Positions 1 to 9,947 of a stretch of DNA of 64,000 nt are shown here, piece after piece. Every line of letters starts with the position of its first letter. The first letter of the stretch is position 1. The notes beneath the pieces were generated by a model. It worked only from the letters and a program-made list of their open reading frames with translations. It did no database searches and had not been told where the DNA came from. Source of the stretch: Gentiana macrophylla (taxonomy: Eukaryota > Streptophyta > Magnoliopsida > Gentianales > Gentianaceae). The translations under genes were made by a program, and so were the position numbers. The stretch spans positions 1 to 64,000 of the forward strand of contig JAOBSW010000640.1 in NCBI GenBank assembly GCA_026214975.1, given 5' to 3'.

Positions 1-449
1 ATTAGCCTTATTTTACTAGTAAAATGTTTTCTTTCTCCCAACTCCACACATGAAGCTTTTCCCATTTGGGAGCCACTTACCTCTATATAAGAGGTGAGTG
101 TCTAACTCTTTTGTATCATCACAATTAGAAGCATTCTAATTTACTAGAAAATTAAAAAACTTCCTAGAGAGTTTTAAGAGAGAGAAAAGTCAGTCTACAA
201 TTGAGTTTTTCTAGTAGCAATCCAAGACAGGATTCCGGCGGGGTGCTCGTGTGGATATTGATAGAGGTCAACGCTTGGGCGGCTTGTGCACTACTACTCT
301 TCCTTAGACGATTAAAGCTTCGATCATTTAGATCATCCAAGGTATATTCATCATCTACTACTCCCATGTTTGTTGTTTAAACGAAGTCGATCCTAGGAAC
401 AAAAATCAATTTTTAAATTCCGCTGCGTAAAGTAGTTGATTTCCTAACA
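1..449 (+). repeat. Probable Copia LTR, 3' part, cut by the window start
   Basis: The stretch has the layout of a Copia LTR. A TATA-like CTATATAAG lies near 82-91, a transcribed AT-rich region follows, and it ends with TTCCGCTGCG and then CCTAACA at 449, which is typical of Copia LTR 3' ends. No tRNA-Met primer site follows; gag-like sequence starts almost at once, so the leader is deleted. A perfect 14-bp palindrome, TTTTACTAGTAAAA, lies at 12-25. The upstream LTR end is outside the window. It does not resemble the LTR at 17309, so it may belong to a different element. Confidence 0.45.
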
Positions 450-668
450 CCATTACCGACGCCAGTTTCAGCAAACTGCCCATCAGCTTCTTCTCTTTCG
501 ACTAGATGTCGTGGTTCGAATAGTTATTGAGATAGGGGGCAAGGTCGTGGCCCTTGACCCCCTGTATCCCAACTCTTACTCCGATGACTCTCTCCACAAT
601 GTCAAATTTGTGCGAAGCGGGCCACACTTTGCTCAAACTTGCTATTACAACTACGAGTACTCTCATCC
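450..668 (+). pseudogene. Copia gag 3' remnant with broken zinc knuckle
   Basis: Translation in shifting frames gives an Arg/Gly-rich stretch followed by a CCHC knuckle. C-Q-I-C reads in one frame near 600-612 and G-H-T-x-A-Q-T-C-Y in the next frame, so one indel splits the knuckle. The CCHC knuckle binds RNA in Gag. Everything upstream in gag is missing. It runs directly into the protease region that follows. Confidence 0.5.
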
Positions 669-1262
669 TCGGCTCTAAATGCGCCACCACCTCGCCCTCC
701 ACATGCTTATGCTACTTATCCACAATCACAATCGGCCTCTGATTGGATTCTTGACACAGGTGCCACCCATCATATTACCAATGATTTATGCAACCTCGAT
801 TTATCGACGATACCATATGACAGGACCGATAAGGTTAATGTCGGTGATGGTACATGTTTATATATTTCTCATTATGGCTCAGCATCTATAAATTTCCCCT
901 CTCAATCCTATTATTTCTTTAATGTGCTTCTCTCTCCCTCCCTCACCAAAAACCTGTTATCTTTACATAAATTTGCTTCGGATTATAATGTATATTTTGA
1001 GTTCCATGACACCTATTTTCTTGTGAAGGATTACTCAGGCCACTTTCATCGTAAGGGACATGTCAATGATGGACTCTACCACTTCTCCACTTCGTTTAAC
1101 CGACCGCCTGCTCAAGCTCTAGCCTCTTCTCTCACCACCTCCCAACATGGAACCCACGTCTTAGTCATTGCTCCCATCCCGTGCTCCGTCAAGCTTTACG
1201 AAGTCTTTCTGTTTTTATTCCAAATAATGCACCACCTGTTGTATATGCCCCGTGTCAGTTAG
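639..1262 (+). pseudogene. Copia aspartic protease and pre-integrase region
   Basis: This 207-codon open stretch contains the retropepsin active-site motif W-I-L-D-T-G-A-T-H-H, with the catalytic Asp at about residue 39 (position 753). After it comes the usual Copia sequence up to the pre-integrase domain (N-L-L-S-L, then G-H-x-H-R-K-G, then D-G-L-Y). In an intact element this is part of one gag-pol polyprotein and cleaves it during particle maturation. The frame closes in the pre-integrase region, and integrase continues only in fragments. The ATG used here is not a natural start; the protein would have been read through from gag. Confidence 0.75.
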
Positions 1263-1550
1263 CTAAAAGTCGTCGTCATACTTTATGTACTTCTGATTTT
1301 ACTTCCTCTGCATCATTGGATTTGATTTATTCTAATTTATTTTGATGATTATACGAAATTTTTTTGGTTTTATCCTATGAAAAACAAATATGATGTGAAA
1401 TCCATTTCCCCTCCTTTCTTGCTATGATTGAACGACAATTCAATACTAAATTAATATCTCTCCAAATTGATTGGGGTGGTGAGTATCATCGTGTATCCAC
1501 CCTTCTTGTATCACTTGGTATCCAACATCGTCTCTCATGTCGCATCGAGA
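1263..1550 (+). pseudogene. Copia integrase core fragment, truncated at the Athila junction
   Basis: Around 1340-1540 the frames read F-D-D-Y-T-K-F-F-W-F-Y-P, then E-R-Q-F-N-T-K, then Q-I-D-W-G-G-E-Y and G-I-Q-H-R-L-S-C. These are the first and second catalytic-Asp regions of a Copia integrase (D...D of the DDE triad). The third catalytic region is absent because sequence switches to Athila reverse transcriptase at about 1550-1556. Several frameshifts are present. The matching Copia reverse transcriptase and RNase H resume at 16107, which suggests one Copia element split by the Athila block, with part deleted. Confidence 0.7.
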
Positions 1551-1555
1551 CCGGC

Positions 1556-2060
1556 GGGCATGCTTTTATTGTTTTCTTGACGGGTATTTGGGATACTATC
1601 AAATCCACATCTCACCCGAAGATCGTGAGAAAACGACATTTACATGCCCATATGGGACATTTGCGTATAATCGAATGCCATTTGGATTGTGTAACGCGCC
1701 GCGACATTTCAACGATGTATGATGTCGTTATTTGCGGATATGGTGGAAGATTTCTTGGAAATCTTTATGGATGATTTCTCCGTATTTGGAGGCGATTTGA
1801 TTCATGTCTCACACATCTAGCACGAGTGTTGAAGAGATGTGAGAGGCGAATCTTGTGCTTAAGCGGGAGAAGTGTCATTTGATGGTTACGGAAGGTATAG
1901 TACTAGGCCACCGCATATCAAAGAACGCAATAGAGGTGGATAGAGCCAAAGTTGAGGTGATCGAGAAATTACCTCCACCTACCAATCTTAAAACTTTGCA
2001 AGGTTTTTTAGGCCACGCCGGATTTTATCGTAGGTTTATCAAGGACTTTCCTTAATCTCT
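1556..2060 (+). pseudogene. Athila reverse transcriptase fragment (copy 1)
   Basis: The fragment begins at G-H-A-F-Y, within the first catalytic block (F-L-D-G-Y, then Y-Y-Q-I-H-I-S-P-E-D), and includes T-F-T-C-P-Y-G-T-F-A-Y-N and M-P-F-G-L-C-N-A. The F-M-D-D catalytic motif near 1767 is out of frame with these. The connection region [15 protein letters not shown] follows at 1855-2055. Copy 2 keeps the same blocks nearly in one frame, so at least two indels separate the copies here. It makes no functional enzyme. Confidence 0.8.
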
Positions 2061-3098
2061 AGACCTCTTACGAATTATTGGCCAAGGATGTGCCATTTGT
2101 GTTTTCCAATGAGTGCATAAAAGCTTTCAACGAAATAAAAAGTAGGTTGATTATCGCACTGTGCAGTCGCACTGCATTGGGAACTTCCGTTTGAAGCGAT
2201 GTGTGATGCAAGTGACACATTTGTTGGCGCCCGCTTTGGGTCAAAGAAAGATAAGATCTTGAGGCCTATTTATTATGCAAGCCGGACTTTGAATCTTGCC
2301 CAAAGAAACTACGCCACAACGGAGAAGGAGCTTTTGGCCGTTATCTTTGCTTTTGACAAGTTTAGATCGTACTTAGTGGGATCTAAAGTCACTGTGTGGA
2401 CTGACCATACGGCTCTCAAGTATCTCCTAGCAAAGCAAGATTCAGAGCCTAGATTGTTGAGATGGATTCTACTGCTGCAAGAATTTGACGTAGAAATCCG
2501 AGATAAGAAAGGAAGTGAGAATGTGGTGGCCGATCATCTGTCGCGCTTACAATTAGAGGATGGTGAGGAATTACCTGAGATAGGAGAATCTTTTCCTGAT
2601 GAACAACTTTTCTCCATCACCACTATCAGGGGACATGATGATTGTGTTGCAGTTTCTTCGCGAATAGAGGTTGTGAAGGAGAAGAAACAACCATGGTTTA
2701 GTTTGTTCGTTAATTATCTATCCGCAAAGTACCTACCACCAAATCTCACTGTCCAAGAAAGGAAAAAATTCTTTAAAGATCTTAGACACTATTATTGGGA
2801 TGAGCCTTATTTGTTTAAGCTAAGATCTGATAATGTTTTTCGAAGGTGTGTGCCCGAGGAAGAGTATAATGATATCCTGAAGCATTGTCATTCTTATGAA
2901 GTTGGAGGACACTACGGGGGAGAAAAAACTGCGGCCAAGGTCCTCCAAAGCGGTTTTTATTGTCCGACATTGTTTAAGGATGCACACCAATATGCACGAG
3001 CATGTCATGCTTGTCAAATGACAGGAAATATTTCATGGAGGAATGAGATGCCACTTAAGAGCTTCTTAGAAGTAGAACTCTTTGACGTTGGGGAATAG
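2061..3098 (+). pseudogene. Athila RNase H and integrase zinc-binding region (copy 1)
   Basis: An open frame from about 2199 to 3098 (299 codons) covers RNase H (C-D-A-S-D, then [11 protein letters not shown], then [11 protein letters not shown]) and the linker H-L-S-R-L. It continues into the integrase HHCC domain ([12 protein letters not shown], and C-H-A-C-Q). RNase H normally removes the RNA strand during reverse transcription. In copy 2 the same region is split into separate frames, so here copy 1 is the less broken one. A missing T near 3090 ends the frame just before the integrase core. Confidence 0.8.
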
Positions 3099-3990
3099 AT
3101 TTCGTTGGACCCTTCACTTCATCACTATCTAACCGATACATCTTAGTTCTTTGTTGATTATGTATCCAAATGGGTTGAGGCCATTGCTTCCCTACTAACG
3201 ATGCTAAGGTTGTAGTTAGGTTCTTGAAAAAGAATATTTTTACAAGGTTTGGGGCGCTAGGGCAATTATAGCGACAATGGTAGTCATTTTTGCAATAAAC
3301 CTTTTGAAAGGCTGATGATTAAGTATGGGGTTCGACATAAGCTAGCAACCGCATATCACCCCCAGACTAGGGGACAAGTAGAAGTCACCAATCGAGAGAT
3401 AAAGCGTATCCTAGAAAAAAACTGTCAAAACGACTAGGAAGGATTGGTCGTTACGTTTAGACGACGCTTTATGGGCTTATAGGACTGCATATAAAACCTC
3501 GATTGGAATGTCACCATATAGGATTGTTTTTGGAAAAGCATGTCATCTTCCTGTGGAACTTGAGCACCGGGCCATGTGGGCAACGAGGATGCTAAATTAT
3601 GATGAGACATTGGCCGGTGAGAAGAGGATGTTAGAATTAACTCGCCTGGAGGAGTTTCGTTTAGAGGCATACGAGAATGCCAAGATTTTCAAGGAGCGCA
3701 CGAAGAAGTTCCATGACAAAAGATTCGGAGAGGACCTTTCAAAAGGGTGATACGGTTCTCTTGTACAATTAGCGCTTAAGACTCTTCCGGGCAAGTTAAA
3801 ATCAAGATGGTATGGCCCATTTCGAGTACAACAAGTCTTTCCTTCTGGAGCGGTGGAGCTATTCAATTTCAAAGATGAGTCTAGGTTTGTGGTCAATGGA
3901 CATCGTGTGAAGCATTATCAAGGGCTTCCGCTGGTCTTTGAGGAGGAGGTTTTGTACCTCGGCGACCCTATCTATGAATAAACCATCTTG
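3099..3990 (+). pseudogene. Athila integrase core and C-terminus (copy 1)
   Basis: The same domain is intact in copy 2 at 11872-13059. Here it is cut by several one-base losses (near 3090, 3145, 3190, 3256 and 3272). The longest remnant is 3508-3750 ([16 protein letters not shown]). The C-terminal [14 protein letters not shown] block near 3820 is still legible. No intact catalytic domain remains. Confidence 0.8.
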
Positions 3991-3995
3991 AACTG

Positions 3996-4011
3996 AGTCG
4001 AGCTAGCGACT
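3996..4011 (+). other. Hairpin just after the pol stop (copy 1)
   Basis: AGTCG and CGACT form a 5-bp stem around a short AGCTAG loop. The same hairpin sits 5 nt after the integrase stop in copy 2 (13064-13080), and a GTCG/CGAC version occurs twice in family 2. Its function is unknown. Confidence 0.55.
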
Positions 4012-5415
4012 ATAAATTTAGAACTATTTCCTTATAACTATATTTTTCGTTTTTATTTTTAATAAATTAGCATGCGCCTATCACGGTTTTTTTCATCTCG
4101 CCATGTTCCGAGTCTAAGTTCGGAATAAACGAGGTTTTTTCCTTGATAGCCGTCATGTGAGTTTTTATTTAGGGTTAAACCCCTTTTGGTCTTGTCCATG
4201 ACAGTATAAAGTAAAGTGGCTTAAAATGTTTTTAGATATCTATATCTAGTTACTGCCACATTATTTTATAACTTCCATAGACATGGTATTTGAAGATTTC
4301 GTGGAGCTTGTTTGCTTATACAGGATGTGTCTGTCTCTCCACGACGTGCTGATGTTTACTCCGATATTGTTCCTTTACTTGGGAGCCGTTTCCAGAGCTA
4401 AGTCTTTCTTCTTGAACTCTCATTTATTTTTGTCATTGAGGAAAATGCCATGTTTAAGTGGGGGGCAAAGGGACTTAGCTTAGCTATATGTTAAAAATGT
4501 AAAGGGCAACGGAATATTGAGCCGAATTTAAAAAAATTTCATGGATAAATGCCAAGTTGTTTAACTCGTACCCTTAAACTTGTGAAGTTCTTATACTTAG
4601 AATTGATAGGAAAGGAACCAAGTTGCGTAAGTACGTGGTCACATTATACTTTTGCGATAAATTGTTAGTAAACTTAAGGATATTCATGCCAACAATTGCA
4701 AGTAGTTAGGTATTGTTCATCTACTCAACATATGAATCGCTTAGTACCATATGAATTATGATAATTGAAAGAGGTATGTGTACATTGCATAGATGATTGG
4801 TTATGCTTACCTAGTGTCATTATTTATCGACTGATGTATTACGATCTTCTAGCCATCAAAGCGGAGTAATGAGCTTGAGACGTGCACTGTGTTTTGATAA
4901 TGCGTTAAAACACTGGGCTTGTAGTAACATTACCAAAGTAGCCCCCGCGCTTGTGGTAATATTCGATACTATGCATGATCTAAGATAGGAGGATACTCAT
5001 AAAAGAGAAAAGAGTTTTCTTCCTTGAGATTGGTAGTATTTGAAAAATATGAAAAAAATGGAAAAGTTCAAGTTTTTAGAGGCTTTGAGTAGTACTCGGT
5101 CTCCAAGTCCAAAATCCATATAGATACGCTCTTGCTTATTGTTCTAGTGCTTTAACCATCATGAGGCATAAGAAGTATGAATCTTGATGTTGGTGGATTT
5201 TGATATGAAATGCATAAACTCTATTCTTGCTAAATTTATATAAAACCAATGCACATGCACACAATCACTCCGATTCATAGCGAGTACCGAATAATGCTTA
5301 TCTATGAGCATGATTGGTATGAGTTGACTTGAGTTTCTTGTGTAAGTATGAGTTGACCAAGGAAAATGTGTCTTGGGAAATGACCTATTAATGCTTTGTT
5401 CGGGACGAAGCAAAG
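4012..5415 (+). other. Athila family 1 post-pol non-coding region (copy 1)
   Basis: This 1.4-kb stretch lies where some Athila elements carry an env-like gene. No open frame longer than about 85 codons is seen and none is conserved with copy 2. It holds an internal polypurine tract at 4453-4467 and otherwise appears non-coding. Confidence 0.6.
4434..4467 (+). promoter_or_regulatory. Internal hairpin plus polypurine tract (copy 1)
   Basis: CATT/AATG (4434-4447) can pair around a GAGGAA loop. TTTAAGTGGGGGGCA follows at 4453-4467. The 15-nt purine-rich word is identical to the 3' polypurine tract at 5416-5430, 963 nt downstream. It could prime plus-strand DNA synthesis from a second site. Confidence 0.55.
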
Positions 5416-5430
5416 TTTAAGTGGGGGGCA
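5394..5430 (+). promoter_or_regulatory. Hairpin plus 3' polypurine tract of copy 1
   Basis: CTTTG-TTCG and CGAA-(G)-CAAAG (5394-5415) pair around a GGA loop with one bulged G. The polypurine tract TTTAAGTGGGGGGCA follows at once and lies 3 nt before the LTR. Polypurine tracts prime plus-strand synthesis in LTR elements. The hairpin is repeated in copy 2 and, with changed bases, in family 2. Confidence 0.75.
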
Positions 5431-5800
5431 TTTTGATGACGGTTAAAATATACCTATTTATGTCATCAATTCTAACCTTAAATCGGAGTTAATTATATAT
5501 ATTTCATATTAAATCACTTGTTAATATTCATTATTTAATGTTAAGTGATTATTAATATGATTTTTGGTATTTAGCTATTTTTATTATTAAAGACCAATTT
5601 ATTGTGCGATAAATGCTGATTTTGTAGATCATGATAAAGCGGAGGATAAATGTCATTCAATCCGAAAATCTCAAGATAATAAGGAAGAAAATCGGAGCAT
5701 TAATCAAGGGATAAGTTAGAGAAATCAGATCAGCACGAAAGAATGCAAGTGGGGAACAAGTTAGACAAGAAAGCGCAATTAACATGTGTGCAAAAGGAGG

Positions 5801-5859
5801 TTCGGTCGACCGAGCCACTTCATTCGTCGACCGAGGCATGTGGTTCGGTCACCCGAAGC
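5801..5859 (+). promoter_or_regulatory. Palindrome array upstream of the LTR TATA box
   Basis: Three copies of the TTCGGTCGACCGAG type are separated by 8-nt spacers; two have lost a base here. In the other LTR (14862-14919) starts are at 14862, 14884 and 14906, an exact 22-bp pitch. The array lies about 60 bp upstream of the TATA box. The arrangement suits a dimeric DNA-binding protein on one DNA face; the binder is unknown. Confidence 0.7.
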
Positions 5860-5918
5860 TGCTTATACCTAAAACGCGTGCATATCTTCTAGATCCATCC
5901 TATGTCGGCAGAATCCTC

Positions 5919-5925
5919 TATATAA
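5919..5925 (+). promoter_or_regulatory. LTR TATA box
   Basis: TATATAA in the context CCTCTATATAAGC, about 490 bp into the LTR. The same site is at 14981-14987 in the other LTR. Transcription would be expected to start about 30 nt downstream. Confidence 0.65.
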
Positions 5926-6255
5926 GCAGCAGTTACGAAATTGAGAAAACACACCATTACAACACAAGACAATTTATACAATTTGAGTTTTTAGTCTTAG
6001 TTTTCTTTTCTTTATGTTTGGTCCTTTGTGGATTCATCGGATTCTCCGGTTAGGGAGCGCATTAAAGAGTGGGAGTCACTCATCTTCGAGGGTATGACTT
6101 TTCAATTATGCAATCTTTATTCGTAGATCCGATTTATTTTATTATGGAGTAGTTTTCTTGTATTGATTCGCGATGTAGACTAAATTACGAACCCATGTAT
6201 TTAGATTAGAAAGCGTTAAGAAGTAATCATGATTTGTATCTACGTTGGACCTTCT

Positions 6256-6313
6256 CTCGGTCGGCCGAGGCGTGTCACTCGGTCAACCGAGACATGTCAT
6301 TCGGTCGACCGAG
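6256..6313 (+). promoter_or_regulatory. Second palindrome array in the LTR
   Basis: Three 14-bp units start at 6256, 6278 and 6300, exactly 22 bp apart (CTCGGTCGGCCGAG, CTCGGTCAACCGAG, TTCGGTCGACCGAG). The 8-nt spacers are similar (GCGTGTCA, ACATGTCA). The array lies downstream of the predicted transcription start. The copy in the other LTR is at about 15317-15374. Confidence 0.75.
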
Positions 6314-7053
6314 TGTGGTGAAGTTTAGGGCATAATTATGGTGGCTTCGACTACGTCGATTCTACGATTTGGAATTAAAGCGAGTAATTAAAACTCGATC
6401 AACTTAATTATTTGTCATCATAATTTAACATGAAACCTAAAAGTGATTGTTACATAGGATATAGATTGAATCGGCATCTAAAAGCACGCCTTACCTAGGA
6501 ATGTTGCTTAGATGAGGTTACGGTTTATACCGGCATCCCTAGTTTAAGTAATTGTGTCGAAGTTATATGAGATGGAGGCACTTAAAAGGCAAAGTCACGT
6601 AATGGAGGCACAATGATTTAGATGGCCTAATTGGAGCTAAATCTACCTTAGGGGATGACTCCCGTAGTCATAATAATTAATCTTTAACGTTTGTTTTGTC
6701 TCGTTGTCAATCTAGTTCACATGGGGGAGTCATTAGCTACTAGCGTAATCAATATTCTTAATATTCTTTGTTAAGATAGTATTAATAACTTTGTTCTTGT
6801 TTAGTAGTTTTTAGTTTGTCTTTGTGGTATTCTGTGTCTTGTGGTTGTCACTATTTTATTTACTGCGTTTAGTTGGTCGTAGACCGCCCTTTCGATTTAG
6901 TTTTGATAGAATAAAGTTGTGTTTTGTTTGTGCCGAGTCTCTGTGGGATCGACCTCGACTCTATCTAGCTATACTACGATTGAACCTAGTTCTCTTGCTA
7001 GTGTGTTAGTTAGGCATCGAGTTAATAATTTAACTTGACCTCAATCAAGTTTT

Positions 7054-7071
7054 TGGCGCCGTTGCCAGGGA
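7054..7071 (+). promoter_or_regulatory. Primer-binding site, tRNA-Asp type
   Basis: TGGCGCCGTTGCCAGGGA starts 7 nt after the LTR. It matches the complement of the plant tRNA-Asp 3' end with one change (A where G is expected). This primes minus-strand DNA synthesis and is the usual Athila primer. Confidence 0.85.
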
Positions 7072-7417
7072 CTCGAGTCATTAAATTAAAGTACAGCTTA
7101 TTTAGTTAGGACTGGATTCGTGGACATTCTGTGAATAAAAGTCTGTATATTAAACAGTGTCGTTATAAATAAAAATAAAATAAAATAAAATAAAAAAAGA
7201 GAAGAAAGAGTTCGGTCGACCGAACCACAGTTCTCGGTCGACCGAGAGTTTATTTTTTTTTTCCGTTTTTATTCGGTATTAGTTTTACGGTATTCTGCTT
7301 CTGTTTTATCTCATGCTTGTTTCGAGTCTGTTTTAGTTTCGTTTTTATTATTTAGTCTAGTTAAAGGCTTAGCCTTTAAGTTTTTACTGTTTTATTGTTT
7401 TTGTTATTTTATAGTAC
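7072..7417 (+). other. Athila family 1 leader
   Basis: The untranslated leader lies between the primer site and gag. It holds an A-rich tract (7165-7200) and a third palindrome pair at 7211-7246, TTCGGTCGACCGAA and CTCGGTCGACCGAG, again 22 bp start to start. No gene is seen. Confidence 0.7.
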
Positions 7418-8518
7418 GCTACTCGGAAATCAAAGGAACCGCTTGAGCCATATAATCTTGACATAGAGAAATTTGCAAGGAGAAATAGGAAGTTAGCTAA
7501 AGAACTGGCTAAGCAAGGAGAAGAGGATCCAAATCTTGAGGAAAGCGAGCACGAATTGGAAGAAGGACATACAACCGATCATTCTGAGCATTCTGAATCT
7601 GAAACAGAAATGGAAGGCATTCCGGTCAATCCGAACCAGGTACTTAATCTTGAAGTTGTTAATAATGCCAATAATGTTAATAATGCGAACAATCTTAATG
7701 CTAATAATGGAAACCAAGCCCTAGCTCAAGGAGCGAGGCGCACTTTGCAAAGTTATGCAACGCCCACTATTGAGCAATTCATTCCCGCTATCGTAGCACC
7801 GCAAGATGCTGCGGAAGTCTATCACCCTAGGCCTAATGTAATTCAAATGGTGACCAACTATTCCACTTTTCATGGAGTCCAAAACGAGGATCCTGGTGTT
7901 CACGTGACAAATTTCTTGGAAATCGATAGCACTGTGAAACCAGAATTAATCCCGGAGGGGAACATTCGTCTTAAGCTTTTCCCTTTCACTCTGAAAGATA
8001 AAGCTAAGCAATGGCTTCTCTCTTTAGATGCTGGATCTATCACTACTTGGGAACAGTTGTTGCAAAAATTCATGAATAAGTATTTTCCCTTGGGAAAAAC
8101 CTTTAAGTTACGCCAAGACATCCTAGGATTTAAGCAACAACCTGGGGAGAGTTTTGATCAAGCTTGGGAGCGTTTTAAGGAAGCTATGAGGAAGTGTCCT
8201 CATCATGACATCTCTCTTTGGCTTTTAATGCAAACCTTTTACCATGGATTGAGAGAGGCGAGAAAATTAGAGTAGACGCCTCTAGTAATGGAGGCGTTTG
8301 TTCTTTTATCTCCTGAGGAGGCACAAGGAAAAATGGAGCAAATAGCGATGAATAGTCAATGGGGAGGCAATGACATAGCTACTGTGAAGATGGCCGCTGA
8401 CATATTCGAGGATAGTGCATCTACCAGAATCTTAGAACAACTTTCTGTTATCAACAATAAGGTAGATAGAATGCAAGAGAGGATGGCAAAAGTAGAGAAA
8501 AATTTGGAATCGAGGTAA
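7418..8518 (+). pseudogene. Athila gag
   Basis: The reading frame begins around A-T-R-K-S-K-E-P-L-E-P-Y. The codon expected to be the start ATG is not present, so the start is unresolved. A Ser/Glu-rich and then Asn-rich N-terminal part (7556-7720) precedes the conserved Gag core, F-P-F-T-L-K-D-K-A-K-Q-W-L-L-S-L, then T-T-W-E-Q-L-L-Q-K-F-M-N-K-Y-F, then E-S-F-D-Q-A-W-E-R-F-K-E and K-C-P-H-H. Gag forms the virus-like particle that houses reverse transcription. A stop near 8273 and frame changes break it, then S-P-E-E-A-Q-G-K-M-E-Q-I-A continues at 8288-8518. Confidence 0.8.
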
Positions 8519-9349
8519 CACCTCAAAGTGAGAATCGGCAGTCTTGAAGAAGCCAATTATATCGGGGAGGATATAAGCCTAATCATAATCATCCTGGATT
8601 CGATATAGTGACCTTAATGCAGGAGAAAGGCCTAAACCGCCTACCACTTATGTACCACAAACAAACTAAAACTTTTGGTTGGGAAAGCTGCGATAGAAAA
8701 ATCGAGTAAAGTCATTCATCGACAATATGGGACAACTTTCAAAATCTATGGCTGATTTAGCCACTAATTTTAGCCAATATTGTCAGAAGACCGATACTAA
8801 GGTGACCAATCAAGAAGCTCTAGTCCAAAATCTCACGCACGAGATAGGACAACTAGTGAGCAAGTCTCAACTAGACCTCTCCGGAGGTTGCCAAGCAACA
8901 CCGAGAAGAACCATAAGGATTTGAATGCGATCATGACAAGAAATGGAAAAGAGGTAACTCCACCATCCTTGCAAGAGAAAGAAAGTCACAAAGAATAAGG
9001 ATGGTGATCCAAGCAATGAGACCAATACTTCCGAGACTTTGCCTGAGCATAGAGCGTATAAAGAACCTCTTTGGCCCTAGAGTTGAACTTTACAATAACA
9101 AGTATCCTATTTTCATCAAGTCGATCCTTCAACTCTACCTTATCCTCCACCAAAGCCGAAGCCTAAGTTTGATAATAAGAGGTATAAGAAGTTCGTGGAT
9201 ATATTCAAGAAGTTACAAATCAATATACCCTAGTTGAAGCACTAGTGAAATGCCGAGTACACCAAGTTTTTAAAAGACGCCGTCTCAACTAAAAGGAAAC
9301 TTCTAGATTTAGAGACCATATGCCTTAATGAGGAGTGCTCGACCATTCT
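8519..9349 (+). pseudogene. Degenerate gag C-terminus and gag-pol linker
   Basis: Short frames remain, mainly 8727-8924 (M-G-Q-L-S-K-S-M-A-D-L-A, then L-T-H-E-I-G-Q-L-V), which is the heptad-like segment usual after the Athila Gag core. No zinc knuckle is legible. Proline-rich linker pieces follow near 9120-9160. The region is full of frame changes and makes no continuous product. Confidence 0.55.
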
Positions 9350-9947
9350 TCAACATAAGTTACCCCCGAAATGCAAAGATCCGGGAAGCTTTCTCATTCC
9401 CTGCACCATAGGTAACGTATGTTTAAACAAAGCTTTGTGTGATCTAGGAGCACGCGTGAACCTGATGCCACTATCTATTTTTCGGAAACTAGGCATGAAA
9501 GATCTTAATAAGACCTCAATCACACTGCAATTAGCTGACCGTTCTGTCAAAGAACCGTGTGGAGTGGTTGAGGATGTGCTAGTAAGAGTTGAAAAGTTTG
9601 TATTCCCTGTCGACTTTGTGGTATTAGATATGTAAGCTAACTACGAAGTGCCCTTGATATTAGGGAGACCTTTCATGGCCACTAGTAGAACGCTAATTGA
9701 TGTTTACAAAGACGAGTTAGTACTAAGAGTGAACGAAGAGAGAGTTGCATTCAATGTCTTCGACACTATGAAGCAACCTGATGATGGAGAGGATGCATGT
9801 TTCATGTTGGATTCCATTGATAGGATCATTCAAGAATTTCAACAACATGAAAGTATCAAGGATTTCTTGGATGCTGTCTTGGAAGAAGAATATGAAGTCA
9901 AGTACATGAGTAGTGAGGAGGAGAAGATGATATGGCCGAGGATGTAG
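9350..9947 (+). pseudogene. Athila aspartic protease
   Basis: A frame from about 9360 reads P-G-S-F-L-I-P-C-T-I-G-N-V, then L-C-D-L-G-A-R-V-N-L-M-P-L-S-I-F. The catalytic motif is D-L-G-A (Asp at 9441), the Athila variant of D-T/S-G-A. After a stop at about 9633, V-P-L-I-L-G-R-P-F-M-A-T starts at 9648, the second conserved protease block. The enzyme would release Gag and Pol products. One stop separates the two halves; the rest is well preserved. Confidence 0.8.

Larger units (their letters stand above)
1556..5433 (+). mobile_element. Athila family 1, copy 1: 5'-truncated internal region
   Basis: This segment matches 10606-14501 of the next copy along its length. It starts inside reverse transcriptase and runs through RNase H, integrase and the post-pol non-coding region to the polypurine tract, then directly into the LTR at 5434. 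It therefore shares that LTR with copy 2, giving the order internal-LTR-internal-LTR. Its own 5' LTR, gag, protease and the start of reverse transcriptase are gone. Differences from copy 2 are largely single-base indels and a few stops, so it codes for nothing intact. Confidence 0.85.
5434..7047 (+). repeat. Athila family 1 LTR (5' LTR of copy 2, also 3' LTR of copy 1)
   Basis: The LTR starts TGATGACGG right after a polypurine tract and ends CAATCA just before the primer site, with TG...CA ends. It carries a TATA box at 5919-5925 and two arrays of 14-bp palindromes. Two inverted repeats lie at its left end: TGATGAC/GTCATCA within the first 35 bp, and AATCACTT (5512-5519) with AAGTGATT (5543-5550). 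No ORF in it looks real. Confidence 0.9.

Noticed and set aside
4283..4483. Possible env-like gene in family 1
   Set aside because: The frame is only 66 codons, is not conserved in copy 2, and runs into the internal polypurine tract.
5801..6313. Regularly spaced palindromic repeats resembling a CRISPR array
   Set aside because: The spacers are 8 nt and similar to each other, and the arrays are inside a plant LTR. It is a retrotransposon feature, not CRISPR.
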